Assembly: GCA_026075535.2 (NCBI GenBank)
Contig: AP026546.1
Location: 10,788,001-10,852,000 of the forward strand
DNA length: 64,000 nt
Direction: 5' to 3'
From: Tricholoma matsutake
Taxonomy: Eukaryota; Basidiomycota; Agaricomycetes; Agaricales; Tricholomataceae
A model generated the notes under the pieces. It saw nothing but the letters and a program-made list of their open reading frames with translations, was not told the origin of the DNA and ran no database searches. The translations under genes and the position numbers were made by a program. This document shows, one piece after another, positions 23,073-34,683 of the stretch (the stretch's first letter is position 1; the number at the start of each line of letters is the position of its first letter).

Positions 23073-25270
23073 CTAACTGCCCACCATCTGATGCCATGAG
23101 GGAAGTTTTTTTTGCTTGCTCTTGGGTCCACAAGTGCTCCTCCAGATGGCAGAGCGAGTGTCCATGTCATTGGATAGGGTTTGTGTATGGACCGCCAGCA
23201 CTGGGCCCAGCATGAATGGAGGGGGGATCCTTTGGTTGGTTGAAGTAGTTCTCTCCCAGGAACTAAATGTAGGATGGGTCACGGGTGGAATCATCTCTGG
23301 ATTGTGGCTTCCTCTTGTTACCTTCATGTTAGCAGACGGATGACCTTCTGGAAGGGGTATGCCTGAGTGCAGGGGAGCTTCAGATTGGCCAACACTCATC
23401 CTAGATTTGGGGGGATACCTCAGTAGTGCTACTCCATTCCTTTCTTCTTTTGACACAGGTGGTGTCTGGGAGGATGCTGCCCTGAAATGTTGGGTGACGG
23501 TAAATGCATCTACCACTTCAAAGCTGGAATGTACCGACCTCCTAGAACCCTACATAGCTTTGCTAGAGTTATGACTGGATGATGATATGGCACTGGACAG
23601 TTTTGGTTCTGTCCTAGCACTAGTGATATGACCTACTGGAAGATACAGTTTGAGGATTGACATGAATCTAGGCACATACTGGAAGACATCACTGAGTGGT
23701 TCCTAAGTGACTCATTGTTGGATGAGGGTATCTCATCCACAGGTCCAAATTTGAATAGCTCCCCAATATCACTGTCATCCTCATCTACCTTCACCCTCTT
23801 TGCATGCTTTTTCTTCTGTAAATTGGAACATCCTGTCTCTGCATTAGATACCTCCCATCTCTTCCATTTAGGTTTCTGCTCCTTCAGCTTTGGTAATAAT
23901 GATAAATTGGAATGGAACCTTGATCTTGACATCTTCCTGGCATGAATACCAGTAGTCAAGCAGTTGCCAAACCTGTTCTACTCTGAATTTTGATGGATCC
24001 ATCATGACAAAGTCTTCCAGAAGGAATTGCTCTTCAATATAGTGTGATGGGTCCTGTATAATTGATGTCCATGGAGGGGTGGCATTCCTCTCCCCAGTTG
24101 CTCAACCTGCATCAAGCCAGCTGGTCAATTGAAATTACTTTCAAGGTAATTATAACAGGATGCCATATGATACACAAAAGCAACATATGACCTGATCATG
24201 TTCTTTGCCTCTCCAATGGTGTTAGGCCAATGTGTCAGCTCCAGAAGTATTGGATGACTGTCCTTGGTAGTATCCAACTCCATATATGGCTTGCAGTGCT
24301 TGTGGTGTGCCCCAGATATCTCTGCCCCTTCCATACCTGTTGCAGATCAGACAGCTTTCCCATGGAATTACCATGCATAAATTTGCCATGCCTGGCAAGA
24401 TTTGTCATTATAGGCTCATGTGCCCAATTCAGGTATGCCTGAAAGAATGATTGTCCTCTGAGCTGTGCCATGTATTCCGCTCTATGATGGATTCATTAAT
24501 GAGTGCAGCTTCAAAATGACAGCACACTTATGATTCTGCGACAAGTTTGCCCTTCCTATCTTTATAAAATCCCAGAATGACAGTGTCCATACCACAAGAC
24601 CTTTTCATCTGCTTTGTGAAGCTATGGATGTATTTATAGCCATGCTTTTCCACTGTCCTGAAAAAAGTATTATGATGAAGATGGATGGTGGGGTGAGATT
24701 GGGACTCACTTAGCCTGTTCCTCAGCAGGGGGACCCATCTGGTTCCAGATGACCGCTACCTTGTGTGCTTTTTCCTTTTCCTTCTCTTTCAGATGATTCC
24801 ATAAAAGTATCAGCTCATTTTGATAACAGCTAAGGTATTCAGTGGTCCCTGGACCATGGCCTCTGGCTGCTTTGGACACCTTATGTCCTAGTTCTTCCTC
24901 ATGTTCAACCCCTGCTACCAGTCGGCCAAGTCGGCCATTCCACTTTTTGACCTTGGTAAAATTTTCAATGGATTTTCATTTATGACCATAGGTATGAAAC
25001 CAGAAATGAATGTCCTATTGATATGTTCTGCTTAGCTACTCACTATGGAACAGTGCATGGATTGTCTTACCTCTTTTTTTATTTTCTTATCAGCTGCAGT
25101 CCATGACTGGTTGCTCCATATGATTTCATTGTATACGTGAGAGGCAATCTTTAGATGCCCTTTTTGATCAGCATCCCTCCATTTGTGCTTATGATCTTCA
25201 AGGAGCTTGAGGTCAGTGTCAGTGAATTTGAATCATACTAGCTCTGGGGGTATCATCCAGGGTGCCACTA
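23073..25270 (-). pseudogene. Member of an expanded agaricomycete family of unknown function
   Basis: Blocks in order on the minus strand: PPELV(stop)FKFTDTDL with a charged helix and WTAADKKIKKE (25250-25070); LGRLVAGVEHEEELGHK (about 24935-24885); YLSCYQNELILLWNHLKEK (24840-24785); MGPPAEEQAK (about 24745-24718) then a GT-AG intron to about 24665; VEKHGYKYIHSF and CGMDTVILGFYKDRKGK (24660-24545); further down EEQFLLEDFVMMDPSKFRV...LLDYW (about 24030-23950), and a Ser/Pro-rich tail to about 23073. I recall this block order from many hypothetical proteins of mushroom-forming fungi, often near transposons; no biochemical role is known to me. Stops, frame changes and a TGA in place of Arg show it is not intact. 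Confidence 0.45.
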
Positions 25271-26991
25271 GTTGTTGTCAGAGGATATGGAATAACCTGT
25301 GAGTGGGAGAACCCTAGATTATTTTATGATGCCACCGCCCACCAATAGCTGATGGGGGACAAAGTCCATCTGATAGTGATGAATGGGGTAGTTGCCATCA
25401 CAATTCAGCCCAGATCACATGTAGAATGTTACTTTGTGATCAAGCCCCTATCTGTATGTCATGGGGGTTTTATTAACCATTTTCTGGATGCAGAGAGCAT
25501 ATTAACCATTATATATAAATCCTACTTGCAGAACTTGAATATAGTGGGTTGACGAGTAGTAGCCTAGTAGGCAGCCATGGTTTTTGCAACTTTGCAAGGT
25601 TATCACTGCGATGGCACTTGACTCTTTGAGTTATTACTAACAGAAGTGTATGATTAGACAACTCTGGTGTCAACTCTGATGGATAAACACCTTAGGCAGC
25701 AGCAGGATAATCATAGGAGATTGGCTAAACACATGCACTTACTTTCACATGGACACTAACCACTAGGCAATGAGTATTACCACCTAGTCATTAGTATTGA
25801 AATAGGATGACGCAAAAACACCTTAGGCAGTGGCAGGATACTCCAAGTCACAAGAGATTGGCTAGACACTCAAACTTACTTTCACATGGATGCTGCTCAT
25901 ATTGTACAATTATCTTCATTGATCAATGGATCCACATCTGAATTCCTTCTCTTGGATGGCTGAAATCATATATGGGATGAAAATTCATCCCAAATTCATC
26001 TGCCATTAATTCAGCCATTTATGTTATGAAATCCAAGTTTCAGCACTTAAATGGCTGAAAACCCTACCATGCTAGGTGCATGCATGGTTACTGGGTATCA
26101 CTGGTTATGAGTATTACACTGACACTAGTATTGAAATAGGATGAAGCCAAATGGTTTCACATGGCACATCAATGGTTGGTTACCAATAGATCCTAATTCT
26201 GAAAGTACCACTCAGGCTGTGCCTTGGCCTTGGAAGTATCATAACCCAGGCTGCAAGTAATCTGTATCTTTGCACACAACTCGGTAGGCTACTAATACTA
26301 GCAGTATACTTTATCAAGAAATGTGTCTACATATACTACTGGTGACCTACAGTCAATGAGACCATCATTCAGCCTCCAGGCTTCACATAGTTGGAGTCCA
26401 TGAGTACTAACTTACAGTCAAAACCAAACCATGACTTCAAGCTGTACTCATATCATGTGACCTGACTTGAAGTTGCTGCATCCAAGTCCTAGTACTCTAA
26501 CCACCACCACTAGCAGTTCATTACCATCAGATACAATCACACATTGACATTGCATTCCTCCTTGCCACTGTCTCTTCATCATATCAGCTGACAGCAACTC
26601 AGCCATTCGGCATATTTTACTTTGGTATTATTACCAATGAGTCACCACCAAAAGTTTAAAGCTAGCTGTATGACTTCAGCACCTGTAAACACTGTGATTA
26701 TGAATGCTACAAGCCATTACACTGCATTAGGTCTCATTCAAAAGAAGGTGCTTGACAAATGAGCAACAGTCAGTCCACAAAAGTCCCCACAAAAATCAGC
26801 TCAAACTTACGCATCTTTACAAACTTTGTCTGATGGTTGGGGAGGGAATGACGATATCGATCTTGATTCTGCAATGATTGAACCCTTAAAATCACCTGAA
26901 TCGAAAGTGAGGCCTTTCAATTCTTTTACTTGATCATACAGTTTATTAATTCTAACACATCGATGGAAATGTTAAGTCACAAAATGATTAC
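25271..26991. other. No recognisable gene; small dispersed repeats
   Basis: Contains an imperfect direct repeat, with 'acaccttaggcag..gcaggata' and 'acttactttcacatgga' blocks near 25690-25752 and 25828-25892. A second word (gagtattac...tagtattgaaataggatga) occurs near 25770 and 26108. No coding frame could be supported. Confidence 0.35.
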
Positions 26992-28269
26992 ATGCGCAAG
27001 TACCTGAGAAAGCGAAACTATTACCTAGCTAGAATTGTCATGTTGGAGGGAACTGCTCAGGCAGATTGTATTTGCCAAGAATGTGGAAGGGATGGGACTT
27101 GGAGATGTTCAGATTGTATCAGTCATCTCATATTGTGTCACAGTTGTTGTAGGTGTCTTCATGCAAGCACACCATTTCGTAGGGTGCAATGTTGGGTGGG
27201 AGAATATTTCCAGGATTCATGGCTCCTGCACACAGGCCTCATTCTCCATTTCAGCCACAAGGGAAAGCCATGTCCAACACAAATGACCAACAGCGGCTTC
27301 CCATCCATGTCGGAAGACAATCCATTTGAATTTGGTATTCCTGAACACCTGGATGAACTCGATGATCCACTGGAGGAAGATGATGTTTCCCAATCAAGAT
27401 TGGCCCAGGCAGAGGCTTCAACTGGTGATGATGATATCCCAGAAGAGGCAGCACCATCTGAATCATACAGGCAAGATGAGTCAGGAGCGTCAACTAGCTC
27501 AATTGGTGGAAATGATGTACTGGTAATTGTGCACTGTAATAGCATCCACCATGTCCCAGTAGTTGCCCTGAACACTTACCCCACAACATTCAGCCCTTAG
27601 ATCTTCACTTTTTTCCAGCTTCAGTCCAGAGGCTAAGGATGCTTTTTATGTTCCAGGTTCTTGATGATTACATAGCAGAAAATCAAGAATGCAAGAGCTC
27701 AGCTTGGCATTATATTCAGAAGCTTAGACGGTTTACATCGGCCTCCTTTCCTCACACAGCTCCTGTGGGTCAACACCACATGTGGTGGTCTCTGTTGCTT
27801 GCTGACCTTACCTAAATATTATAGGATCAATATAGAGAGCTCCTCCGGGCCACCCAACAGTTCAGAAATCTCAAGCATTTGAAGTGGCATGGATTTGCAC
27901 ATGATACCCATTCACCTGGGGTGGGAGAGCTAGCAGTCCGCTGTCTGACATGTCCCCAGCCTGGGATAAACCTTCTGGAGGATTGGGAGGATGATCCTAA
28001 TGAGTGCATCTGTGAGGCATATTACCATGGCATTCTAACAGGTCCATTACCCTATTAGGTGGTTATATACCCGAATATATGCAATCGACAGGAATTTCAT
28101 GGCTGCTCATCAAAGGCAATGCTGTCCAGATGATGATGTGGAGCTTGCAAATGGATTGTCTATCATGAATGAAAGTACAAGATATAAGAAACACTTGGAT
28201 ATCTCCAAGAATGACAAGGAGGTAAGGAATTTGTACAACATCTGACTGGGGGTTCTCATACTAATCTTG
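26992..28269 (+). pseudogene. KDZ transposase N-terminal half with CxC2-like cluster (KDZ-2)
   Basis: N-terminal half of a KDZ DNA transposase. It starts with a CxC2-type cysteine cluster: CQECGRDGTWRCSDC, LCHSCCRCLHASTPFRRVQ and W.GEYF (27074-27210), ending with GHKGKPCP-like residues (HFSHKGKPCP near 27250-27280). An acidic linker follows (EEDDVSQ). After a frame change near 27570 it continues FFPASVQRLRMLFMFQVLDDY (from about 27610), KLRRFTSASFPH, an intron ending at about 27824, DQYRELLRATQQF, LKWHGFAHD, CPQPGINLLEDWEDDPNE, an intron of about 28006-28060, then RWLYTRIYAIDRNF...KHLDISKNDKE up to a donor GTAAGG at about 28222. The next intron is split by Gypsy-2 at 28275; the gene resumes at 43393. 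Apart from the frame change it looks little decayed. Confidence 0.8.
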
Positions 28270-28294
28270 ATTGTTGTTAGGGCGACACACTATC

Positions 28295-28720
28295 TATAAG
28301 GGCAACCTAAGCCTCTAGCAAAGGGAAATCCGAAGTTAAAATTATACTACATAGTACAGGGATTGGGGACACACCTAGCAAAGGAAAATCCGAAGAGAAA
28401 ACTCCAAGGATCCCTTTGCCGATGCCCAGTATATGTGAAGATGACAAAAATCAAATAATAACCTAAAAATAGAAAAGGCAGAGATATGCAGATCAAGGCC
28501 ACCAAATGACATCATACCAAGGGGTAGATGTCGGAAGGGGTGCTCCGCCTCTAAATATAAAACTGTCAACATGTACAAACATGATAGAAAGGGAAAATTA
28601 GTAATAAAATCTGGAAAAATCATAGAAAATGAAGAATAGAAGGAAATGAAGTGAGGAAAAATATAGAATGAACATAAAAAATAGGAGAAACACACAGGGC
28701 ACCCCCCTATGCCCCTTACA
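28295..28720 (-). repeat. Gypsy-1 3' LTR
   Basis: 426 bp. It carries a TATA-like TTTATATTTA on the minus strand about mid-way, then GGCGGAGCACCCC. Matches 33892-34317 and 59445-59870. Confidence 0.95.
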
Positions 28721-28839
28721 TCGCCCCCTCTCTAAGATGCATTGCCCCGATGCATTTGAAATTGCATGCGACCAAAGTCCATGACTTAAATGCGATGTGG
28801 TGCAGCAGTGTGCCGTCAGTGGAATTCCTTGACTAACCG

Positions 28840-28990
28840 AGGGGCATTCACATCAGACTCTTCGACCCATGAGTTCTCCTCATACCCATAACCCTTCCAA
28901 TGCACCAAATACTGGAGTTTTCCTCAATGCAAATGGCTGTCCAAGATTGACTCGACTTCGTATTGGGGTTCTCCCTCGATCACTGTAGGC
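28840..28990 (-). pseudogene. Gypsy-1 chromodomain tail
   Basis: C-terminal chromodomain of the Gypsy-1 integrase, of the kind that tethers chromoviruses to methylated-histone chromatin. Visible motifs are YEVESILDSHLH, a TGA, then [17 protein letters not shown], the conserved aromatic and W-K-G-Y signature. The TGA sits where related chromodomains have arginine. Confidence 0.85.
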
Positions 28991-29397
28991 GGTGGTGGTG
29001 GGTGTGAATGGCATCCTGGGAATGGATCTGGGGGAGCTGGAAGCAGTTTGATGACATGGAAGACTGGGTGGAGTCTGGACATGGAGGCTGGGAGGCATAG
29101 ATGATAGGTATGCATTCCAACACACTTGACAATGGGTAAAGGTCCCAGGAAGCAATGAGCGAGTTTCTTGGATGGACATGTAGTGGAGATGTCACTGGAG
29201 TCAAGATAAACTCAATCACCAACCTTGAACTGAGGGGTCAGAGAATGGCGTTGGTTGTAAAAGCACGCCATGTGGTCCTTTGCCTTTGCTAAGGCTGCCT
29301 TTGCCTCCTCCAAGCTATCCCGCATGTGTTCTGTGAACTCATTCACCATCTTGATGTGTGAGGGAGTTTGGCAAGGTTCAAATCCCATGTGTGGATG

Positions 29398-31080
29398 TCA
29401 TCCAGTGTCTAAGAGGAAAGGGGTCTGTTGAGTGGAGGCATGGACATGGTTGTTGTATCCAAACTTGGCCAAGGGGAGAAGATCGTCCCAATCATCCTGG
29501 CATTCATTGACAAAGATGCGGATGTACTGCTCCAGTTCCTGGTTGACTTGCTCAGTCTGGCCATCGGTTTGTGGGTGATAAGCAGTCAAAGCAAGGAGTT
29601 TGATCCCCAGGAGTTGGTACAGCTCACAAGTGAACTCTGCCATGAACTGAGGGCCACAATCAGAGAGGAAAGCACCAGGAAGTCCATGTAATTTCCACAC
29701 ATGGTGGAGGTAGAGTCAGGCAGCACCCAGGGCACTGACAGTGGTGTGAGTGGGAATGAATTGAGCACATTTTTCCACTGAATCAACTGTGCACATCACC
29801 ACATCAAACCCATTTGACTCTGGCAACTCCACCACAAAGTCAACGCTGACAACATCCCAACGACTCTCTGGAACAGGAAGAGGGTGTAGCTCACCAATGG
29901 GTTTGCAACGAGGAATGTTGGTGTGTAAGCAAAGGTCACAAGTGCGACAATACTGACCAATGAGCCGAGACATTTGTGGCCACCAATAATTCTGTGAGGT
30001 GAGCTCCAAGGTCTTCCAGCGTCCGGGGTGGCCAGCAATCTGTGAGTCATGGTGTTGGGATATGATGCGCCGGCGAAGGTCTGGGTCATTGGGAACATAG
30101 ATGCAATCCCTGAAATACAACAAGTCCTCCTTTTCAGCCCACTCTGCCGCACGTAAGGAAAGGGTCGATCCCTTCCTCAGTTCTTTAACAGCTTGGGCGA
30201 CAACATCCTCATGTAAACCGCTACGGTTTGCGCGACGAATGTCACATAGAATGTCCCGCTCCTCGCCCTGGGGTACGATGCCTTCCAGTGCCTGAATGGT
30301 GAACAGGTCTGGCTGCAACAGCACAATGTTTTGGTTGTCACTGCTGCCATCCCCATGGTCTGCATGTTGGGAGAGGGCATCGGTCTTCCCCATGCTGCGA
30401 CCCGGACAGTGGTGCAAGGAGAAGTCGAATCTGGATAGATACAGGGACCAATGAGCTTGACGATGGTTCAATTTCTTGGCCGCTATAGAGTACTCAAGAT
30501 TCTTGTGATCCGTCCAAATTTCCACCTTGTGTTGGGCACCCTTGAGGAAGTGTCACCACTCCTCAAGCACATGCATTATTGCCAACATCTCCTTGTCATG
30601 GATCTCATAATTTCGCTCTACAGCACTAAGGCTTTTGGAGTAGAATGAAACAGGATGCCACTTCTGGTCCTCCGGAGACTGCTGAGACAACACAGTGCCC
30701 ATCGCAAAGTCAGAACTGTTGGCTTCTACACAAAAAGGACATGAATCATCAGCAAAGGTAAGGATGGGAGCAGAAGTGACCATATCTTTAAGCCTTTTGA
30801 ATGCCTCCTGTTGTGCATTATCCCACCTCCATGCCTCCTTTCCTGTCAAATCGAACAGTGGTCGTGCATGATGTGAGAAATCCTTGATAAAACGCCGATA
30901 GAATAGAAATTGATGAAGCCCAGGAAAGACTGCACCTCTTTCTTGTTCATGGGCGTCGGCCAAGCCGTGACCCCATTCACCTTGATAGGATCCATCTCCA
31001 CCTGACCCTCTGAGATAATCAGGCCAAGGTACTCAATCTTGGTCTTCTCAAACTCGCACTTGTCCTGACAAAGGTAGAGT
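29398..31080 (-). pseudogene. Gypsy-1 RT C-terminus, RNase H and integrase
   Basis: Continuous minus-strand frame from about 30910 to 29398, broken only by TGA. It reads the RT thumb/RNase H (GKEAWRWDNAQQEAF; FADDSCPFCVEANSSDFAMG; VERNYEIHDKEMLAI; IEIWTDHKNLEY; KLNHRQAHWSLYLSRFDF), then the integrase H2C2 zinc region (AGHPGRWKTLE...TCDLCLH) and core with DFVVELP, the DCGPQF aspartate motif and YHPQTDGQTEQVNQELEQY with the catalytic glutamate. TGA codons at LEEW(stop)HFL, GAA(stop)LYLHHVWKLHG and DTG(stop)HPHMGFEP all fall on positions that are arginine in relatives. Confidence 0.9.
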
Positions 31081-32124
31081 TTGTACCATCGAAGCCATTC
31101 TAGGATGAGGTGTGTGATGTGATGGTGCTCTTCAACCATGTGAGTGAAGATGAGGATGTCATCGAGATAGATGGAGACAATGCCTTTGAGGATGAGGTTG
31201 TGGAAGATGTTGTTCATCATGGTCTGAAAGGTGGCAGGGCTATTAGTAAGGCCAAAGAACATGACAAGTGGTTCAAAAAGACCACGGTTGGTATGAAAGG
31301 CTGCCTTCCACTCATCTCCCTCCTTTATCATTATTGTAGCCCCAACAGACGTCAAGCTTGCTGAAGTATTGGGCTCCATGGAGTTGGTTCATGAGTTCAG
31401 AGATGAGAGGTAATGGGTAGTGATTTTTGACCATGATGTTGTTGAGCCTTCTGTAGTCTTGAACAGGTCGAAGTGAGCCATCCTTCTTCTTGACAAAGAA
31501 AAAGGGAGAGGCCATGGGCGACTTCGATGGCCAAATATGTCCAGAGGCCAGGTGTTTGTCGATGAACTGGTCACCCTGTCATTGTTCTTCAGGAGAGAGA
31601 GGATAGACCTTGCAGGATGAAGGGGTTGGACCAGGGGTGAGTTCGATTGCATGATCCCATGGCTTGCATGTAGGGAGAGAGTCAAACAATTCCTTGGAGA
31701 ACACGTCTCCAAACTCATGGAGATGAGGGAGCAAGGAATTAGTAGAGGATTTAGCAGCATTGTTTTTGTGGAAGGCCTCAGCGAGGCATTGGGATATGTT
31801 CGAGGTAGCACACACTTTGTGCGATGGATGAATCGCAGTGTAGAAGATCTGATCACTTTCCTCCACTTCCTCTGGCTCCTCATCATCATCATCCAAGTCC
31901 GGCATCAGATCAGGAACCCCTTCCAGCTCCACTTCAGGTATAGGCAGGGGCCCAGCACAACACTTCTGAGTACGTTGTATCGCCACCTTCTGTTCATGAT
32001 GTTCTTGCCTGGCTTCTGTGAAACAAGTACAACAGCGGGATGGACATCGGCTCATGGTAACCTCCCCAGTATGCCAGTCGACCTCTGGGTTATGGTCTCG
32101 AAGCCATGGATAGCCCAAAATCAC
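30846..32124 (-). pseudogene. Gypsy-1 reverse transcriptase
   Basis: RT of a Ty3/Gypsy element. In order: ILGYPWLRDHNPEVDW linker (32120-32075), a long linker to PLSPEEQ(stop) (31580), [21 protein letters not shown] (about 31505-31445), [12 protein letters not shown] (31360-31330), a frame change, NRGLFEPLVMFFGLTNSPATFQ (31295-31220), the YLDD catalytic motif (near 31170), and GFINFY where the frame changes again (near 30905). Frames used are two, with TGA stops besides the two indels. Confidence 0.9.
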
Positions 32125-32135
32125 CTTTTGCTATC

Positions 32136-34044
32136 CTAATTGAGTGACAGCAAAAAGGGCACGCTCACTATGATCCTTGTAATGGAGGACCAGATCTGCA
32201 ACCTCTCGGATGGCACCAGCTTCATTTGGGGACCCATCCACATTATACACAGGTATCGGATGTGAGAGTGAGCAGTATTTAGGCGATGTTGTTGTGCAAG
32301 ATGGGCATCGATGAAGAGACCGGTTGCACCAGAGTCCAGGAGCACAGAGACACCGAGTATCTGTCCAGTGTCAGTCATCTGCAGTTCGATTGCTAGGTTC
32401 AAGGAATGTGTAGAGGGAGTGGATGCAACAATATATTTCCATGGTAGTTTATGCTCCCATGATTTAATTTTGGGGCATGGAGCAGAGGGAGAGATGGGAA
32501 GAGCAGGTACGTCTTCAGCCAACTTTGAAGGGTCAGAGAGGGGAACAGTCACAGAAATGGATTCATTCTCTGGGGATTCAACTGACAAGACTTCAAAGTG
32601 GTTATGGACAGGTAGTGAGGGTGTATGATTCACTCACTGCAAATAGAAAAATCCTGCTCCTCTACAACTTCTGACTTGATCTCCTCTGCAACCTGATCCT
32701 TTGCTTCCTCGACATCTACAAGTGCCAACAAGTCTTGGAGGAGTTCACCTCGCCCCTCGGGGGTGAGCATGTGGATATCCTGATGATGGGGACATGCTCC
32801 AGCCCTGTGCCCAGTTTCCCCACAATGGTAGCAGAGATCCAACCGCATCAACATCCATTGGTACTGGGACATTGATGGCTGGTGTGGGAGTTTGATGAAC
32901 AGGAATGGGGTTAAGGGGGGGAAGGGTTCGATTGAAGGTGTAGGGCACATGAGTGGTAGTTGGAGCATGGAATGCAGCGTTAAATGCTGCATTTGTGAGT
33001 CGGTTCTCATCACAGAGTGAAGCAGCTTCATACCAAGCAAGGATATCATTGTCCGCTGGGCGCCCTTCCAACATCTGTGCAATCTGGTCCTGAATTTCTC
33101 GGTTGAGCCCCCATCGGAACTTCACCACCACTGGTAGCCCACTCCCATATCCTGCCATGTCCACCAAATCCTTAAACTCATCGATATAGTCATCCACGGA
33201 TCGACATGCCTGGTGGTAAGAGGATGACTCAAGTCATGTCACTGCTCAGTGGCGTTCATTGAGGGGACAAAAGTGGCATACAAACTCAGCTCAAAAGTCA
33301 CCCCAAGTGGAGAAAGGTAGAGAACCGAGTTCTTTAGTTTGACACAGGATATGGTTCACATAGAGATAGGCGCATTCAGATTTCATGTATGTGAAGGCCC
33401 AATAAACTTTTGCAGCCTCATTGACGAATTGATGCGACTGGAGACTGATGTATAACTCACAGGAATTAAGGAATGCATGTCCCTGCGCATGTGCACCATT
33501 AAATTCAGCGGGGGGATGGTTTGATCTGGGCATGCTCCTTAGTGGGCACATTTGGCAGTACATTGTTGTTGGGTGCGCTTGGAGTCGCAATGGGGTGAAT
33601 ATTGGTCATAGGGTTAGTCTGGAGGGTCCTGACAAAGTTTTCGATCGTAGATTTAAGCGAATCAATTTGCGCATGTATTCTGGAAACATCACTTTCAAGC
33701 ATGTTGAGGCACTCTGATGCATCCATGTTGCTAGGGGGCGCATTTGGCAAAAATGGCAGCATAGTAAAGGGGAGATTGTCTGGAACAGTGTGTAGGGAGT
33801 CTGTGGAGCTTTGGGAAGTGTCGTCCACTCTGTACCTGCCTATCTTGGGCAGTGCGTTCGCGATTTCGGGCCTTAGGGGAGAGTTTTCTACTATAAGGGC
33901 AACCTGAGCCTCTAGCAAAGGGAAATCCGAAGTTAAAATTATGCTACATAGTACAGGGATTGGGGACACACCTAGCAAAGGGAAATCCAAAGAGAAAACT
34001 CTAAGGATCCCTTTGCCGATGCCCAGTATATGTGAAGATGACAA
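32136..34044 (-). pseudogene. Gypsy-1 gag and protease
   Basis: Gag pieces: a coiled N-terminal part (LNMLESDVSRIHAQIDSL, about 33715-33660); FNGAHAQGHAFLNSCELYISL (33515-33455); MDDYIDEFKDLVDMAGYG (33197-33145); and after a frame change the zinc knuckle CYHCGETGHRAGACPH (about 32845-32795). The protease follows with VLLDSGATGLFID (near 32340-32300). The Gag has at least two frameshifts, one near 33520 in a C-run, so the element cannot encode a full polyprotein. Confidence 0.85.
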
Positions 34045-34317
34045 AAATCAAATAATAACCTAAAAATAGAAAAGGCAGAGATATGCAGATCAAGGCCACC
34101 GAATGACATCATACCAAGGGGTAGATGTCGGAAGGGGTGCTCCGCCTCTAAATATAAAACTGTCAACATGTACAAACATGATAGAAAGGGAAAATTAGTA
34201 ATAAAATCCGGAAAAATCATAGAAAATGAAGAATAGAAGGAAATGAAGTGAGGAAAAATATAGAACAAACGTAAAAAATAGGAGAAACACACAGGGCACC
34301 CCCCTAGTCCCCTTACA
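33892..34317 (-). repeat. Gypsy-1 5' LTR
   Basis: 426 bp, partner of 28295-28720. The outer edge abuts CTATC at 34318-34322. Confidence 0.95.
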
Positions 34318-34672
34318 CTATCTGCTAGCTAAGACCGTGTGGGTTCTCTCTACAAGAAGGGGCCAGGATCCATGCTCGTGATGGGGGAATTGATGGTTTT
34401 GATGCGAGGGGGTATTAATAGGTGAGTTTGTTGACAAAGGCCTTTCACACCAAAAGTGTAGGTGGAATACCTAAGAGAACACAACTGGGTCCCCTAGGTG
34501 TATATTTAGGGTTTATATACTATGTTACAGCATACATCTTGATGCATGCAAAATAAAATTCTCATGCTATCAAAGTGTAGCATCATTTAGCGTCATTTAG
34601 TGTAATGTAGTGTAATTTGACATAATCACATAAAAATGAAATTTTATTAGGTAATGGGGTGGTTTCCTAACA
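34318..34672 (-). repeat. Gypsy-2 3' LTR, main part
   Basis: Continuation of the left LTR of Gypsy-2 after the Gypsy-1 insertion (first 20 bases at 28275-28294). Compared with the intact copy at 42983-43392 it lacks about 40 bp corresponding to 43203-43250 (tatattgtacattgttg...). Confidence 0.9.
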
Positions 34673-34683
34673 TTATCCCCCTT

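Larger units (their letters stand above)
28295..34317 (-). mobile_element. Gypsy-1, Ty3/Gypsy chromovirus nested in the Gypsy-2 LTR
   Basis: 6023-bp minus-strand element with two 426-bp LTRs (28295-28720 and 33892-34317; coding-strand ends TGTAAGG...CCTTATA) and a CTATC duplication at 28290-28294 and 34318-34322. Removing it plus one CTATC restores the LTR of Gypsy-2 as seen intact at 42983-43392. The LTRs differ at roughly a dozen positions by eye, mainly transitions, so it is fairly young. A polypurine tract (minus AGAGAGGGGGCGA) adjoins the left LTR. A solo LTR of the same family is at 59445-59870. Confidence 0.95.

Noticed and set aside
28375..28695. 106-codon frame, repeated at 33972-34292 and 59612-60067
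   Set aside because: It lies inside the Gypsy-1 LTR and recurs with each LTR copy; it is not a gene.
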